A stretch of 23,417 nucleotides of DNA from an uncultured Eubacteriales bacterium (GTDB lineage: Bacteria; Bacillota; Clostridia; Oscillospirales; UBA644). Numbering within the stretch: position 1 is the stretch's first letter; the number at the start of each line of letters is the position of its first letter. Positions 8,292 through 14,912 of the stretch are shown here, piece by piece. The position numbers and the translations under genes were made by a program. Where the stretch lies: assembly GCA_934486965.1 (NCBI GenBank), contig CAKSQP010000013.1, positions 1 to 23,417 of the forward strand, given 5' to 3'. The notes beneath the pieces are model-generated. The model had not been told where the DNA came from and made no database searches. It was given only the letters and a program-made list of their open reading frames with translations.

Positions 8292-9377
8292 TTAAACGTT
8301 AAACCGGAACAGAACGACGTCGCCGTCCTTAACGACATAATCTTTTCCCTCACTCCGTACAAGTCCCTTTTCCTTGGCGGCGGCAATCGAGCCGCAGGAG
8401 GAGAGATCGTCGAACGAAACGACTTCGGCGCGGATAAATCCCTTTTCGAAATCGGAATGTATCTTTCCTGCCGCCTGAGGCGCTTTCGTTCCCCTTTTTA
8501 TGGTCCATGCCCTTACTTCCTGCTTTCCGGCGGTAAGGTAACTTATCAGACCGAGAAGAGAATAAGAGGCTTTTATTAGTCTTGCGAGCCCGCTTTCCTT
8601 AAGACCGAGGTCTTCGAGGAAAAGCGCTTTTTCATCGTCGTCGAGTTCCGAAATTTCCTCTTCGGTCTTTCCGCATATCGGAATGACTTCCGAGCCTTCG
8701 GCGGCGGCGAATTCCTTTACTTTTATGTAGTACGGGTTATCTTCCGAGAAATCTTTTTCGCTCATATTCGCGGCGTAGATAACGGGTTTGTCGGTAAGAA
8801 AGTTCGATTCGTCGACGATCTTCTTTTCGTCTTCGGTAAGTTCGAGGGTCCGTATACATTTCCCCTCTTCGAGACATTTGAGGACTTTTTCGAAAAGAGC
8901 GACGTCCGCAAGCGCCTTTTTGTCGCCTTTCGCCTGTTTTCTTGCGCGGTCGAGACGTTTTTCGGCGGTCTCCATATCCGCAAAGACAAGTTCGGTATCG
9001 ATTATCTCAATATCGCGGATAGGATCTATCGAGCCTTCGACATGGACGATGTTTTCGTCCGCGAAGCATCTCACGACATGGACTATCGCGTCGACCTCCC
9101 TTATATGCGAAAGAAACTTGTTGCCGAGCCCCTCGCCTCTTGACGCGCCTTTGACAAGTCCCGCTATATCGACAAATTCGATTATCGCGGGGGTATACTT
9201 GTCCGGATCGTACATCTTCGCAAGGACGTCAAGTCTTTCATCGGGGACACAGACAACTCCGACATTCGGTTCTATCGTGCAGAACGGATAGTTCGCGGCG
9301 TCCGCTTTCGTGTTGGTTATGGCGTTGAAAAGGGTACTTTTTCCGACGTTCGGAAGTCCCACTATTCCGAGTTTCAT
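8292..9377 (-). CDS. ychF: Redox-regulated ATPase/GTPase YchF (OLA1 family)
   Basis: Conserved Obg-related P-loop NTPase that associates with ribosomes and, unusually for the family, prefers ATP. The 361 residues match the usual 363-366. The G1 loop is GLPNVGKST (residues 6-14), G3 is DIAGLVKGASRGEGLGN, and a coiled-coil insertion rich in charged residues follows (about 120-200). The C-terminal TGS domain carries AWTIKRGTKAPQAAGKIHSDFEKGFIRAEV. It is the first gene of the minus-strand directon, so its upstream region should hold the directon's promoter. Its 5' end lies head-to-head with the rpsF operon. Confidence 0.97.
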   Translation of the reverse strand: MKLGIVGLPNVGKSTLFNAITNTKADAANYPFCTIEPNVGVVCVPDERLDVLAKMYDPDKYTPAIIEFVDIAGLVKGASRGEGLGNKFLSHIREVDAIVHVVRCFADENIVHVEGSIDPIRDIEIIDTELVFADMETAEKRLDRARKQAKGDKKALADVALFEKVLKCLEEGKCIRTLELTEDEKKIVDESNFLTDKPVIYAANMSEKDFSEDNPYYIKVKEFAAAEGSEVIPICGKTEEEISELDDDEKALFLEDLGLKESGLARLIKASYSLLGLISYLTAGKQEVRAWTIKRGTKAPQAAGKIHSDFEKGFIRAEVVSFDDLSSCGSIAAAKEKGLVRSEGKDYVVKDGDVVLFRFNV

Positions 9378-9425
9378 ATTTTCATTTCCTTTCGGGACGG
9401 ATATTCAAAAGGCAAAACTTTGCCT

Positions 9426-9454
9426 ATTATATTACAGTATAATATAAATTATTG
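9426..9454 (-). promoter_or_regulatory. Possible promoter of the ychF directon
   Basis: On the minus strand a perfect TATAAT lies at 9431-9426, about 50 bp before the ychF start, in a very AT-rich stretch. The -35 region is poor: CAATAA at 17-bp spacing or TTCAAT at 19-bp spacing. A short hairpin (AGGCAAA/TTTGCCT, around 9408-9424) falls at the start of the predicted leader. The region is nearly palindromic, so orientation is uncertain. Confidence 0.35.
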
Positions 9455-9523
9455 AAAAAAGCAAGGATTTTCGGGCGAAACGGCGAATTTCGGAAAAATG
9501 TAAAAAAATAACGGGTTTTGCCC

Positions 9524-9552
9524 TTGACAAAGCCGAATATTTACTGTATACT
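9524..9552 (+). promoter_or_regulatory. Promoter of rpsF-ssb-rpsR
   Basis: Perfect -35 TTGACA at 9524-9529, 17-bp spacer, and -10 TATACT at 9547-9552. It drives a leader of about 100 nt in front of rpsF. Confidence 0.85.
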
Positions 9553-9561
9553 TGAAACTGT

Positions 9562-9650
9562 ATCGGCACGGTCCGTTCAGCGTTCCGCCGATGCCCGCAA
9601 AAAGCGGTCCTTGCCTACGGCATACCGCAGGCCTTATGTCCAAAAGGAGG
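9562..9650 (+). promoter_or_regulatory. Structured rpsF leader, candidate bS6:bS18 autoregulatory site
   Basis: Between promoter and rpsF the RNA can form an outer hairpin (ATCGGC 9562-9567 with GCCGAT 9587-9592). A second structure forms just before the ribosome binding site: GCGGT 9604-9608 with ACCGC 9624-9628, enclosing TGCC/GGCA. An alternative pairing is GCCT/AGGC with inner CGG/CCG (9613-9632). bS6:bS18 feedback leaders at this operon are known in many bacteria. Assignment here rests on position and foldability, not on a verified consensus match. AGGAGG is at 9645-9650. Confidence 0.45.
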
Positions 9651-9659
9651 TAAAACAAA

Positions 9660-9953
9660 ATGGTAATCAGAAACAAATACGAATCAGTTCTTGTTCTCAG
9701 CACCAAAACTTTTGACGACGCGGCTCTCGAAGCAACCGTCGAAAAGTTCAAAGCCCTTATCGCAGAGAACGGCGGAACAGTCGAAAACGTTGACGTCTGG
9801 GGTAAAAAGCGTCTTGCTTACGCTATAAACTACGAGACCGAAGGTTACTACGCAGTCATCAGTTTTGAGGCTGAGGGTTCTCTTGTAAAAGAGCTTGACC
9901 GTATAGCCAACATCACCGACGGCGTTATGCGTTTGATGACCGTAAAGAAATAA
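9660..9953 (+). CDS. rpsF: 30S ribosomal protein bS6
   Basis: Small-subunit protein that pairs with bS18 on the platform of the 30S subunit. The 97 residues fit. The ferredoxin-like core is visible from YESVLVLSTK through VWGKKRLAYAINYETEGYYAVISFEAE, with the usual WGKRxLAY signature. A strong AGGAGG lies 9 bases before the ATG. First gene of the rpsF-ssb-rpsR operon, with the partner bS18 gene at its end. Confidence 0.97.
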   Translation: MVIRNKYESVLVLSTKTFDDAALEATVEKFKALIAENGGTVENVDVWGKKRLAYAINYETEGYYAVISFEAEGSLVKELDRIANITDGVMRLMTVKK

Positions 9954-9987
9954 GACCCGCCGAAAAAGAAAAGGGAGTGGATAAGAT

Positions 9988-10455
9988 ATGAATATCAACA
10001 AGATAATCCTTATGGGAAGACTCACGGCAGACCCCGAACTTCAGATGTCCGCGTCGAACGTTCCCGTCCTCCGTTTTACGGTCGCCGTAAACCGCAGAGT
10101 GACAAACGCTCAGAGAGACGACGGAAGACCTACCGCCGATTTTATCGACTGCGTCGCGTTCTATAAGACCGCGGAATTCGTTTCGAAATACTTCAGAAAA
10201 GGCTCCGTCATTATTGTTTTCGGAAGTCTTCAGATCAACACATGGAAGGACAAGGAAGGCAAAAACCAGCGTTCTCCCCGCGTTGTTGTCGACGAAGTTA
10301 TGTTCGGTGAAAGCAAAAACGCTTCTTCATCGTCCGCCGCCGCAAAAGCAACCGCACCCGCGGCTCCCGAAAAGGATCAGGAGGCTTATTCCAATATTCC
10401 CGAGAACGATTTCTTCGCCGATATAAGAGATATTGAAGAAGATCTTCCGTTCTGA
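9988..10455 (+). CDS. ssb: Single-stranded DNA-binding protein SSB
   Basis: Tetrameric OB-fold protein coating single-stranded DNA in replication, repair and recombination. The 155 residues begin MNINKIILMGRLTADPELQ, with the OB core up to about residue 108 (FIDCVAFYKTAEFVSKYFRKG, IVFGSLQINTWKDKEGKNQ). An Ala/Ser-rich flexible linker follows, then the acidic tip DIEEDLPF that recruits partner proteins. It has its own ribosome binding site (AAGGGAG) and sits between the two ribosomal genes in the order usual for Bacillota. Confidence 0.97.
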   Translation: MNINKIILMGRLTADPELQMSASNVPVLRFTVAVNRRVTNAQRDDGRPTADFIDCVAFYKTAEFVSKYFRKGSVIIVFGSLQINTWKDKEGKNQRSPRVVVDEVMFGESKNASSSSAAAKATAPAAPEKDQEAYSNIPENDFFADIRDIEEDLPF

Positions 10456-10493
10456 TCTTTGCGAAAAGAATTTACGAAAGGAGCAAAACTGAA

Positions 10494-10730
10494 ATGGAAA
10501 GAGAAAACAACTTCAAAAGAAGACCCAAGAAGAGAGTTTGCCAGTTCTGCGCTGACAAAGCAACTTCGATAGATTATAAAGATGTTGCAAAACTCAGAAA
10601 GTATGTAAGCGAAAGAGGAAAGATTCTTCCCCGCCGCGTAACATGCACCTGCGCTATGCACCAGAGAGAACTCACCGAAGCGATTAAAAGAGCAAGACAG
10701 ATCGCTCTGCTTCCCTACTCTGCTGACTGA
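10494..10730 (+). CDS. rpsR: 30S ribosomal protein bS18
   Basis: Small-subunit platform protein that forms a heterodimer with bS6. The 78 residues are typical: a zinc-ribbon-like N-terminal part with CQFCADK, then IDYKDVAKLRKYVSERGKILPRR and a C-terminal AIKRARQIALLPYS that binds 16S rRNA. The extra cysteines (CTCAMHQ) suggest the zinc-binding (C+) form of the protein. An AAGGAG precedes the ATG. A strong terminator follows within 20 bp. Confidence 0.97.
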   Translation: MERENNFKRRPKKRVCQFCADKATSIDYKDVAKLRKYVSERGKILPRRVTCTCAMHQRELTEAIKRARQIALLPYSAD

Positions 10731-10745
10731 TTTAACAAAAAAACG

Positions 10746-10774
10746 AGGGAGGCAATCGCCTCCCTTATTTTTTT
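10746..10774 (+). terminator. Intrinsic terminator of rpsF-ssb-rpsR
   Basis: An 8-bp GC-rich stem (AGGGAGGC/GCCTCCCT) with loop AATC is followed by TATTTTTTT. The ispF ribosome binding site (ACGGAGG) begins right after the T-run. Confidence 0.92.
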
Positions 10775-10786
10775 ACGGAGGATAAA

Positions 10787-11260
10787 ATGAGAACAGGCAT
10801 AGGCTACGACGTTCACAGATTTGAAAAAGGCAGAAAACTGATCCTCGGCGGAGTTGATATCCCTTACGGAAAAGGGCTTCTCGGTCATTCCGACGCCGAC
10901 GCGCTTCTCCACGCCGTGACCGACGCGCTGCTGGGCGCCGCGGGGCTCGAAGATATCGGCACGCACTTTCCCGACAGCGACCCGAAATACAAGGGCGCCG
11001 ACAGTCTTCTTCTGCTGACGGAGGCAGTCCGCCTGCTTTCGGAAAAGGGGTTTAAGGCGGTCAATATCGACTGCACGGTAATTGCCGAAGAGCCGAAGAT
11101 CTCCCCGTACAAAGAAAAAATGAGGGAAAACATCGCGAAAGCCTGCAATCTTCCGACCGACGCCGTAAACGTCAAGGGAAAGACCGAAGAGGGGCTTGGT
11201 TTTACGGGCGAAAAACTCGGAATAAAGGCTCTGGCGACCTGTCTTATAACCGAATCATAA
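10787..11260 (+). CDS. ispF: 2-C-methyl-D-erythritol 2,4-cyclodiphosphate synthase
   Basis: Trimeric MEP-pathway enzyme that cyclises CDP-methylerythritol 2-phosphate and releases CMP, on the route to isopentenyl diphosphate. The 157 residues match the family. The Zn ligands Asp8 and His10 are in GIGYDVHRF, and His42 is in LGHSDADALLHAVTDALLGA. The C-terminal KTEEGLGFTGEKLGI motif is complete. Its ribosome binding site touches the T-run of the preceding terminator and no good promoter of its own was seen, so it may depend on read-through or on a weak promoter inside rpsR. ispD, its common partner, is not adjacent. The stop codon overlaps the outermost hairpin of the IS200 element by two bases. 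Confidence 0.97.
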   Translation: MRTGIGYDVHRFEKGRKLILGGVDIPYGKGLLGHSDADALLHAVTDALLGAAGLEDIGTHFPDSDPKYKGADSLLLLTEAVRLLSEKGFKAVNIDCTVIAEEPKISPYKEKMRENIAKACNLPTDAVNVKGKTEEGLGFTGEKLGIKALATCLITES

Positions 11261-11281
11261 CCACTGGTAGAACCAGTGGTT
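11259..11281 (+). repeat. Outer IS hairpin next to ispF
   Basis: A 10-bp perfect stem AACCACTGGT/ACCAGTGGTT with a 3-nt AGA loop. Its first two bases are the last two of the ispF TAA stop. The same GGT-aga-ACC core appears in the hairpin at 12007-12025, so this is the probable end palindrome of the IS. It could also act as a 3' stabilising hairpin on the ispF mRNA. Confidence 0.75.
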
Positions 11282-11287
11282 TGCACT

Positions 11288-11331
11288 ACCCCTATAAGGG
11301 GTTATTACAGGCATACCCCTAAAAGGGGTAT
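11288..11331 (+). repeat. Two tandem ACCCCT/AGGGGT hairpins
   Basis: Two small hairpins with 3-nt loops stand 10 bp apart: ACCCCT-ATA-AGGGGT (11288-11302) and ATACCCCT-AAA-AGGGGTAT (11313-11331). They share the stem sequence and differ in loop and stem length. They lie inside the predicted IS limits, next to the outer hairpin. Confidence 0.7.
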
Positions 11332-11335
11332 TGAA

Positions 11336-11354
11336 GTTTGGCAACGCATTACTA
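11336..11354 (+). repeat. Inverted repeat arm 1 flanking tnpA
   Basis: GTTTGGCAACGCATTACTA lies beyond the 3' end of tnpA. It is the near-perfect inverse of 11894-11913 beyond the 5' end, with one substitution and one indel. The two arms could pair in single-stranded DNA or in the tnpA transcript. Confidence 0.75.
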
Positions 11355-11361
11355 TCTCAGG

Positions 11362-11392
11362 CAGCCGCTCTCGTGCGGCTGTCTATTTTTTT
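11362..11392 (+). terminator. Intrinsic terminator downstream of ispF, before the tnpA stop
   Basis: Stem CAGCCGC/GCGGCTG with loop TCTCGT, then TCTATTTTTTT. It would stop plus-strand transcription arriving from ispF before it runs antisense through tnpA. It lies within the predicted IS boundaries. Confidence 0.8.
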
Positions 11393-11394
11393 GC

Positions 11395-11871
11395 CTAATT
11401 ATTCTTGTCACCCGTAAACGGGTCTATATATTCTTTGAGCGTATATTGCTCTTTTGAAAAATCATCTTCATGTTGATTCCTTATATATTCAGCAATCACT
11501 TTTTTATTTCGACCGACTGTATCCACATAATACCCACGGCACCAAAAATTTCTTGTCCCGTATTTATACTTCAAATTCGCATGTCGGTCGAAAATCATTA
11601 AACTGCTTTTGCCCTTGATATATCCCATGAATTGTGCTATACTTATGTATGGAGGAACACTTACCAACATGTGGATATGATCTACACATGCTTCTGCCTC
11701 TATTATCTCTACATTTTTCTGTTCACACAGTTTTCTGAGTATCTCTCCTATATCTTTTCTTAATTTTCCGTATATTACTTTTCTGCGATATTTCGGTGCG
11801 AACACTACATGATACTGACATCTGTATTTTGAATGTGCTAAACTTTTTATTTCATTACTATCTTTCTTCAT
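11395..11871 (-). CDS. tnpA: IS200-type HUH transposase TnpA
   Basis: Y1 HUH transposase of the IS200/IS605 family, which cuts and joins single-stranded IS ends. The 158 residues are full length and close to classical IS200 TnpA. The N-terminal YHVVFAPKYRRKV leads to the metal-binding HUH motif DHIHML (His65, His67). FMGYIKGKSSLM follows, and the catalytic tyrosine lies in FWCRGYYVDTVG (probably Tyr114). No frameshift or stop is seen, so it should be active. The ATG has an AGGAGG-type site (CAAGGAGGC) just upstream, adjacent to inverted-repeat arm 2. Codon use is more AT-rich than in ispF or the GntR operon. No TnpB is present. Confidence 0.96.
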   Translation of the reverse strand: MKKDSNEIKSLAHSKYRCQYHVVFAPKYRRKVIYGKLRKDIGEILRKLCEQKNVEIIEAEACVDHIHMLVSVPPYISIAQFMGYIKGKSSLMIFDRHANLKYKYGTRNFWCRGYYVDTVGRNKKVIAEYIRNQHEDDFSKEQYTLKEYIDPFTGDKNN

Positions 11872-11893
11872 GCTATTAAGCCTCCTTGTATTT

Positions 11894-11913
11894 TAGTAAT
11901 GCGGTCGCCAAAC
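11894..11913 (+). repeat. Inverted repeat arm 2 flanking tnpA
   Basis: TAGTAATGCGGTCGCCAAAC, the inverse partner of 11336-11354. On the minus strand it lies in the tnpA 5' untranslated region, about 10 bases before the AGGAGG of tnpA. Confidence 0.75.
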
Positions 11914-12006
11914 CATTACTATTATACTTCGAGGTTTAATTTCTTTCAAGATTTTTTCGGCTTGCTTTTAGCTCGCCGTTTTTATCATCGCTGAAGCTTT
12001 TTTCTT

Positions 12007-12025
12007 CCCCCGGTAGAACCGGGGG
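12007..12025 (+). repeat. Outer IS hairpin on the GntR-operon side
   Basis: An 8-bp perfect stem CCCCCGGT/ACCGGGGG with AGA loop, followed by GTTTATTT-like sequence. It shares the GGTagaACC core and orientation with the hairpin at 11259-11281, so the pair probably marks the two IS ends. Confidence 0.75.
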
Positions 12026-12057
12026 TTTATTTCCACGTCTGAAGACGCCAAATATAG

Positions 12058-12087
12058 AAAAATGTCCGCAATGCGGACATTTTTTTT
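12058..12087 (+). terminator. Intrinsic terminator between the IS and the GntR operon
   Basis: AATGTCCGC/GCGGACATT stem (extendable with flanking A/T to 12 bp) with loop AAT and a run of eight T. The A-run on the other side makes it plausible in both directions. It may be the original ispF terminator, now separated from ispF by the IS (inference). Confidence 0.85.
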
Positions 12088-12097
12088 CGCAAAACTC

Positions 12098-12126
12098 TTG
12101 ACAAACCGCCCCGCATCGTGTATTAT
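12098..12126 (+). promoter_or_regulatory. Promoter of the GntR/ABC operon
   Basis: Perfect -35 TTGACA (12098-12103), 17-bp spacer, and -10 TATTAT (12121-12126), about 40 bp before gntR. YtrA-type regulators usually repress their own operon from an operator overlapping this position. The near-palindromic stretch CAGTAGAACAGAAG after the -10 is not a convincing operator. Confidence 0.85.
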
Positions 12127-12164
12127 TACAGTAGAACAGAAGATAACAAGGAGGAAAAACCGCC

Positions 12165-12524
12165 ATGAATTGGAACATGGACAAAGAACGCCCGATATGT
12201 CCGCAACTTTGCGAACTTGTCTGCGTCGGAATATCGAACGGCGAATTTCCGCCGAACTCGCGGCTCTTATCGGTAAGGGAACTTGCGGTCGTCGCGGGGA
12301 TAAACCCGAACACCGTTCAGAAATCGTTTACCGAACTTGAGAGGCTCGGTCTCATTTATTCGGTCAGGGGTACGGGCTGGTTTGTCGGCGAAAACACCGC
12401 GCTCGCCAAAGAGACCGTCTGCAAAATTGCCGAAAACAAGACTGCGGAATATGTTTCCGAGATGAAGAAACTCGGAATGACAGCCGATGAAATTTACAGT
12501 TATATAAAGGAGAACAATGTATGA
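12165..12524 (+). CDS. GntR family transcriptional regulator, YtrA subfamily
   Basis: A 119-residue DNA-binding regulator consisting of a winged helix-turn-helix (about 10-78) and a short C-terminal dimerisation helix. Typical segments are GEFPPNSRLLSVRELAVVAGINPNTVQKSFTELERLGLI, then SVRGTGWFV in the wing. The short length without an effector domain places it in the YtrA subgroup, which controls neighbouring ABC transporters, often in response to cell-wall antibiotics or envelope stress. AAGGAGG precedes the ATG. The stop overlaps the ABC ATPase start (ATGA). First gene of a five-gene operon and its likely autoregulator. Confidence 0.93.
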   Translation: MNWNMDKERPICPQLCELVCVGISNGEFPPNSRLLSVRELAVVAGINPNTVQKSFTELERLGLIYSVRGTGWFVGENTALAKETVCKIAENKTAEYVSEMKKLGMTADEIYSYIKENNV

Positions 12525-13219
12525 GTAGATTGCTCGTATGCGAAAACCTTTCGAAGAATTACGGCGGCAAACCTGCCTTGAAAAACGTAAATCTTGAAAT
12601 CCAGAGCGGTCGTATCGTAGGTCTTCTGGGACCCAACGGTTCGGGAAAAACGACCCTTATCAAAACGGCGAACGGACTTCTGACGCCCTCTTCGGGCAGA
12701 ATTCTGATAAACGGAATGGAGCCCGGAGTTGAAACGAAGAAGATAGTTTCGTATCTTCCCGACGAAAGTTTTCTTAACAGTTGGATGACGGTCGATCAGA
12801 TAGTAAAGATGTTTTCCGACTTCTATGCGGATTTCAGGACCGAACTTGCGTATAAAATGCTTGAAAATCTCGGCATAGAGACGACCGCAAGATTAAAGAC
12901 CCTTTCGAAAGGAAACAAGGAAAAGGTCTGCCTTATCCTCGTAATGAGCAGAAATGCGCTTCTTTATATCCTCGACGAACCGATAGCGGGCGTCGACCCT
13001 GCGACAAGGGACTATGTAATAAGAACGATAATCAATAACTACAATCCGGAAGCGTCGGTCGTTATTTCGACCCACCTCATTTCCGATATAGAGCAGGTGC
13101 TCGACGACGTTATTTTCATTCAGAACGGTGAGATAACGCTCACGAAGACCGTCGACGAAATAAGAGAAGAAAACGGAAAGAGCGTCGACGAAATGTTCAG
13201 GGAGGTATTCAAATGGTAG
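12521..13219 (+). CDS. ABC transporter ATP-binding protein (YtrB-like)
   Basis: Cytoplasmic ATPase of an ABC exporter, 232 residues. Walker A is GPNGSGKTT (37-45), the signature is LSKGNKEKV in place of LSGGQ (typical of the YtrB/CcmA-like group), Walker B is LYILDEPIAGVDP, and the H-loop histidine is in VVISTHLISDIE. It overlaps the regulator by 4 bases and the permease by 7 bases, so the three are translationally coupled. The substrate is unknown; related systems handle lipids, peptides or antibiotics. Confidence 0.95.
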   Translation: MSRLLVCENLSKNYGGKPALKNVNLEIQSGRIVGLLGPNGSGKTTLIKTANGLLTPSSGRILINGMEPGVETKKIVSYLPDESFLNSWMTVDQIVKMFSDFYADFRTELAYKMLENLGIETTARLKTLSKGNKEKVCLILVMSRNALLYILDEPIAGVDPATRDYVIRTIINNYNPEASVVISTHLISDIEQVLDDVIFIQNGEITLTKTVDEIREENGKSVDEMFREVFKW

Positions 13220-14022
13220 GAAAACTGATGAAATACGAAATTCAGTCGTATTTCCGCAAACTGCTCCCCTTTCAGCTTATAATAATCGGGATAGGCGTTC
13301 TCACAAGGATAATCCAGTTTTTCGAGGCGGATACCGAAGTCTATGACATTGCGCTTTCCTCGTCGGTATTTATGTATGTAATATCCTGTATCTTCCTCTA
13401 TTTTATAACGCTCTGGTTTGTGGTCTCACGTTTTTACACGAATATGTTCAAACGCGAGGGATACCTTTCCTTTACGCTTCCCGTAACGACAAGCCAGCAT
13501 ATTTTCGCGAAACTCACGGTTGCCGTCGGAGTATTTTTCGTGACCGCGGCGGCGACCGTTATTTCAATGGTCATCGCGATGGCGGGCGATATGCTTGTCG
13601 AAGTAATAAAGGCGATAAATTATCTCATGGGCAGACTTATAGAATGGACCTCAGGGAATTTCGCGCTTTATCTTGTTGAATTCATCGTCGCAGTCCTGCT
13701 TTCGATGATAACGGCGATACTGCTGTTCTATGCGTGCGCGGCGCTCGGTCAGTTATCGAAAAAGAACCGCGGACTTCTGGCGGTAGGAATATTCTTCGGA
13801 TATTATATAGTCTGCCAGATAATCATGACCGCGATAACGACCGCGGTTTCCGTGGCGGCGCTTGCGGGAAGGCTCGAGCCGATCGTGAGTTTCATCGAAA
13901 AGAACCCCTACACTTCGGTACATATAGCGTTCTGCCTGTATATCATTTTCACCGTGATATTCGGTATCATCTATTACGTTATAACGAACCTCGTTATCAA
14001 AAAGAAACTCAATCTTGAATAA
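13213..14022 (+). CDS. ABC-2 type transporter permease
   Basis: A 269-residue integral membrane protein with about six predicted hydrophobic segments: near residues 20-40, 55-80, 100-125, 150-180, 195-220 and 235-260. It starts VGKLMKYEIQSYFRKLLPFQ, a common opening for ABC-2 permeases of this class. The gene overlaps the ATPase gene by 7 bases, so the pair forms the transporter. The cytoplasmic end is lysine-rich (KKKLNLE). The substrate cannot be inferred. Confidence 0.9.
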   Translation: MVGKLMKYEIQSYFRKLLPFQLIIIGIGVLTRIIQFFEADTEVYDIALSSSVFMYVISCIFLYFITLWFVVSRFYTNMFKREGYLSFTLPVTTSQHIFAKLTVAVGVFFVTAAATVISMVIAMAGDMLVEVIKAINYLMGRLIEWTSGNFALYLVEFIVAVLLSMITAILLFYACAALGQLSKKNRGLLAVGIFFGYYIVCQIIMTAITTAVSVAALAGRLEPIVSFIEKNPYTSVHIAFCLYIIFTVIFGIIYYVITNLVIKKKLNLE

Positions 14023-14035
14023 GGGAGGAAGCAAA

Positions 14036-14911
14036 ATGAAAAAATTTATAAGGACAGCGGTCCTCGTTTTCGCGCTTACCGTTCTTTGCTTTTCCCTTTC
14101 CGGCTGCCACGCCCTTAATGAAGCAAGAAACGCACAGGCGTTCAAAAACGACGACGGCACTATTCTGTATAACGGGAAAATATATAAAGCACTGCCCGAC
14201 AGAGAAGAGTTTGCGGACATTTCCTACTCCCTCACCTACGATCACGACAATATGGTCTATGTGACCGACAAGGACGTTCCCGTTCTTCTCTCCGCATTTT
14301 TCGGGCAGCCTGCTTTCACCGATAAAGACAAAAGGATAATTTTCACCGATTATATTACGGACAGCACTTCGAACAGTCTCAAATTCTGCCGCGAAGATAT
14401 CTACGACACGCTGGTCGAGGAAATAAAAAATCCGAACTTTACGAAATATACAATGACCCTCGACAGTATGGGACTGAGTTATCTGCTCGACGACATCGAT
14501 ATTCCCGACAGCGTAGACCTCAAAGACTATGAAATTGCGGCGATAAATGAGATAATCGCGCTTAACGACACCGTTGAAAACCCCGAAACTTTCGACAGTT
14601 ACGACGGCGTTTATGCCGAAATATTCCGAAGCACCGACGACGGGTTCATATATGAGAATTACTGTACTTTGCTTAATCAGGGCGATTCGTATTATATATC
14701 CGTTTACGGCCCCGAGACATTCGACGAAGACGGTTATTTCGATCAGTCGGTGACGATATATAAAGTACCGACGAGCGGAGAAGCGGCGGCGAAAATAATA
14801 AATCTTCTCGAAAAGAAAAAGCAGATAGACGACAAGATAGCCGAACTTATCGGAAATTCGGATATTCTCGACGATCTCTACGACCCGAATTCTTTCGGAT
14901 TCAGCGAATAA
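14036..14911 (+). CDS. Putative lipoprotein of the ABC operon
   Basis: A 291-residue protein with a lipoprotein signal peptide: MKKFIRT, a hydrophobic core and lipobox LSGC with Cys24 as the lipidation site, so it is expected on the outer face of the membrane. The start at 14036 is chosen because AGGGAGG lies 8 bases upstream. An in-frame TTG at 14015 would extend it by seven residues inside the ribosome binding site and is unlikely. The mature part is acidic and soluble, rich in Asp and Tyr, with a charged C-terminal helix (LLEKKKQIDDKIAELIG). I do not recognise its family. It lies 13 bp after the permease, suggesting a substrate-binding or sensing role for the transporter. Confidence 0.85.
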   Translation: MKKFIRTAVLVFALTVLCFSLSGCHALNEARNAQAFKNDDGTILYNGKIYKALPDREEFADISYSLTYDHDNMVYVTDKDVPVLLSAFFGQPAFTDKDKRIIFTDYITDSTSNSLKFCREDIYDTLVEEIKNPNFTKYTMTLDSMGLSYLLDDIDIPDSVDLKDYEIAAINEIIALNDTVENPETFDSYDGVYAEIFRSTDDGFIYENYCTLLNQGDSYYISVYGPETFDEDGYFDQSVTIYKVPTSGEAAAKIINLLEKKKQIDDKIAELIGNSDILDDLYDPNSFGFSE

Positions 14912-14912
14912 A

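Larger units (their letters stand above)
11259..12025 (-). mobile_element. IS200-type insertion sequence (IS200/IS605 family), about 770 bp
   Basis: One intact tnpA flanked by hairpins and no tnpB, as in the IS200 group (about 700 bp). The outer hairpins share the core GGTagaACC: CCACTGGTagaACCAGTGG at 11261-11279 and CCCCCGGTagaACCGGGGG at 12007-12025, both followed by GTTT on the plus strand. These elements move as single-stranded DNA, recognise subterminal hairpins and make no target duplication. The exact cleavage points lie a few bases outside the hairpins and cannot be fixed here. The inside is visibly more AT-rich than the neighbouring genes, consistent with recent acquisition. Confidence 0.8.

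Noticed and set aside
6843..8579. Open frame of 578 codons on the plus strand, opposite the amidase and the end of ychF
   Set aside because: The composition is Arg/Phe/Val-rich with no domain, it spans two well-supported genes, and it has no ribosome binding site. It is an antisense shadow of codon bias.
11255..12090. CRISPR or REP array suggested by several short palindromes
   Set aside because: The palindromes differ, have no regular spacing or spacers, and are explained by an IS200 element plus terminators.
14015..14035. TTG start for the ABC-operon lipoprotein
   Set aside because: It would place the ribosome binding site inside the gene and precede the signal peptide with a Gly/Ser stretch. 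The ATG at 14036 is better.
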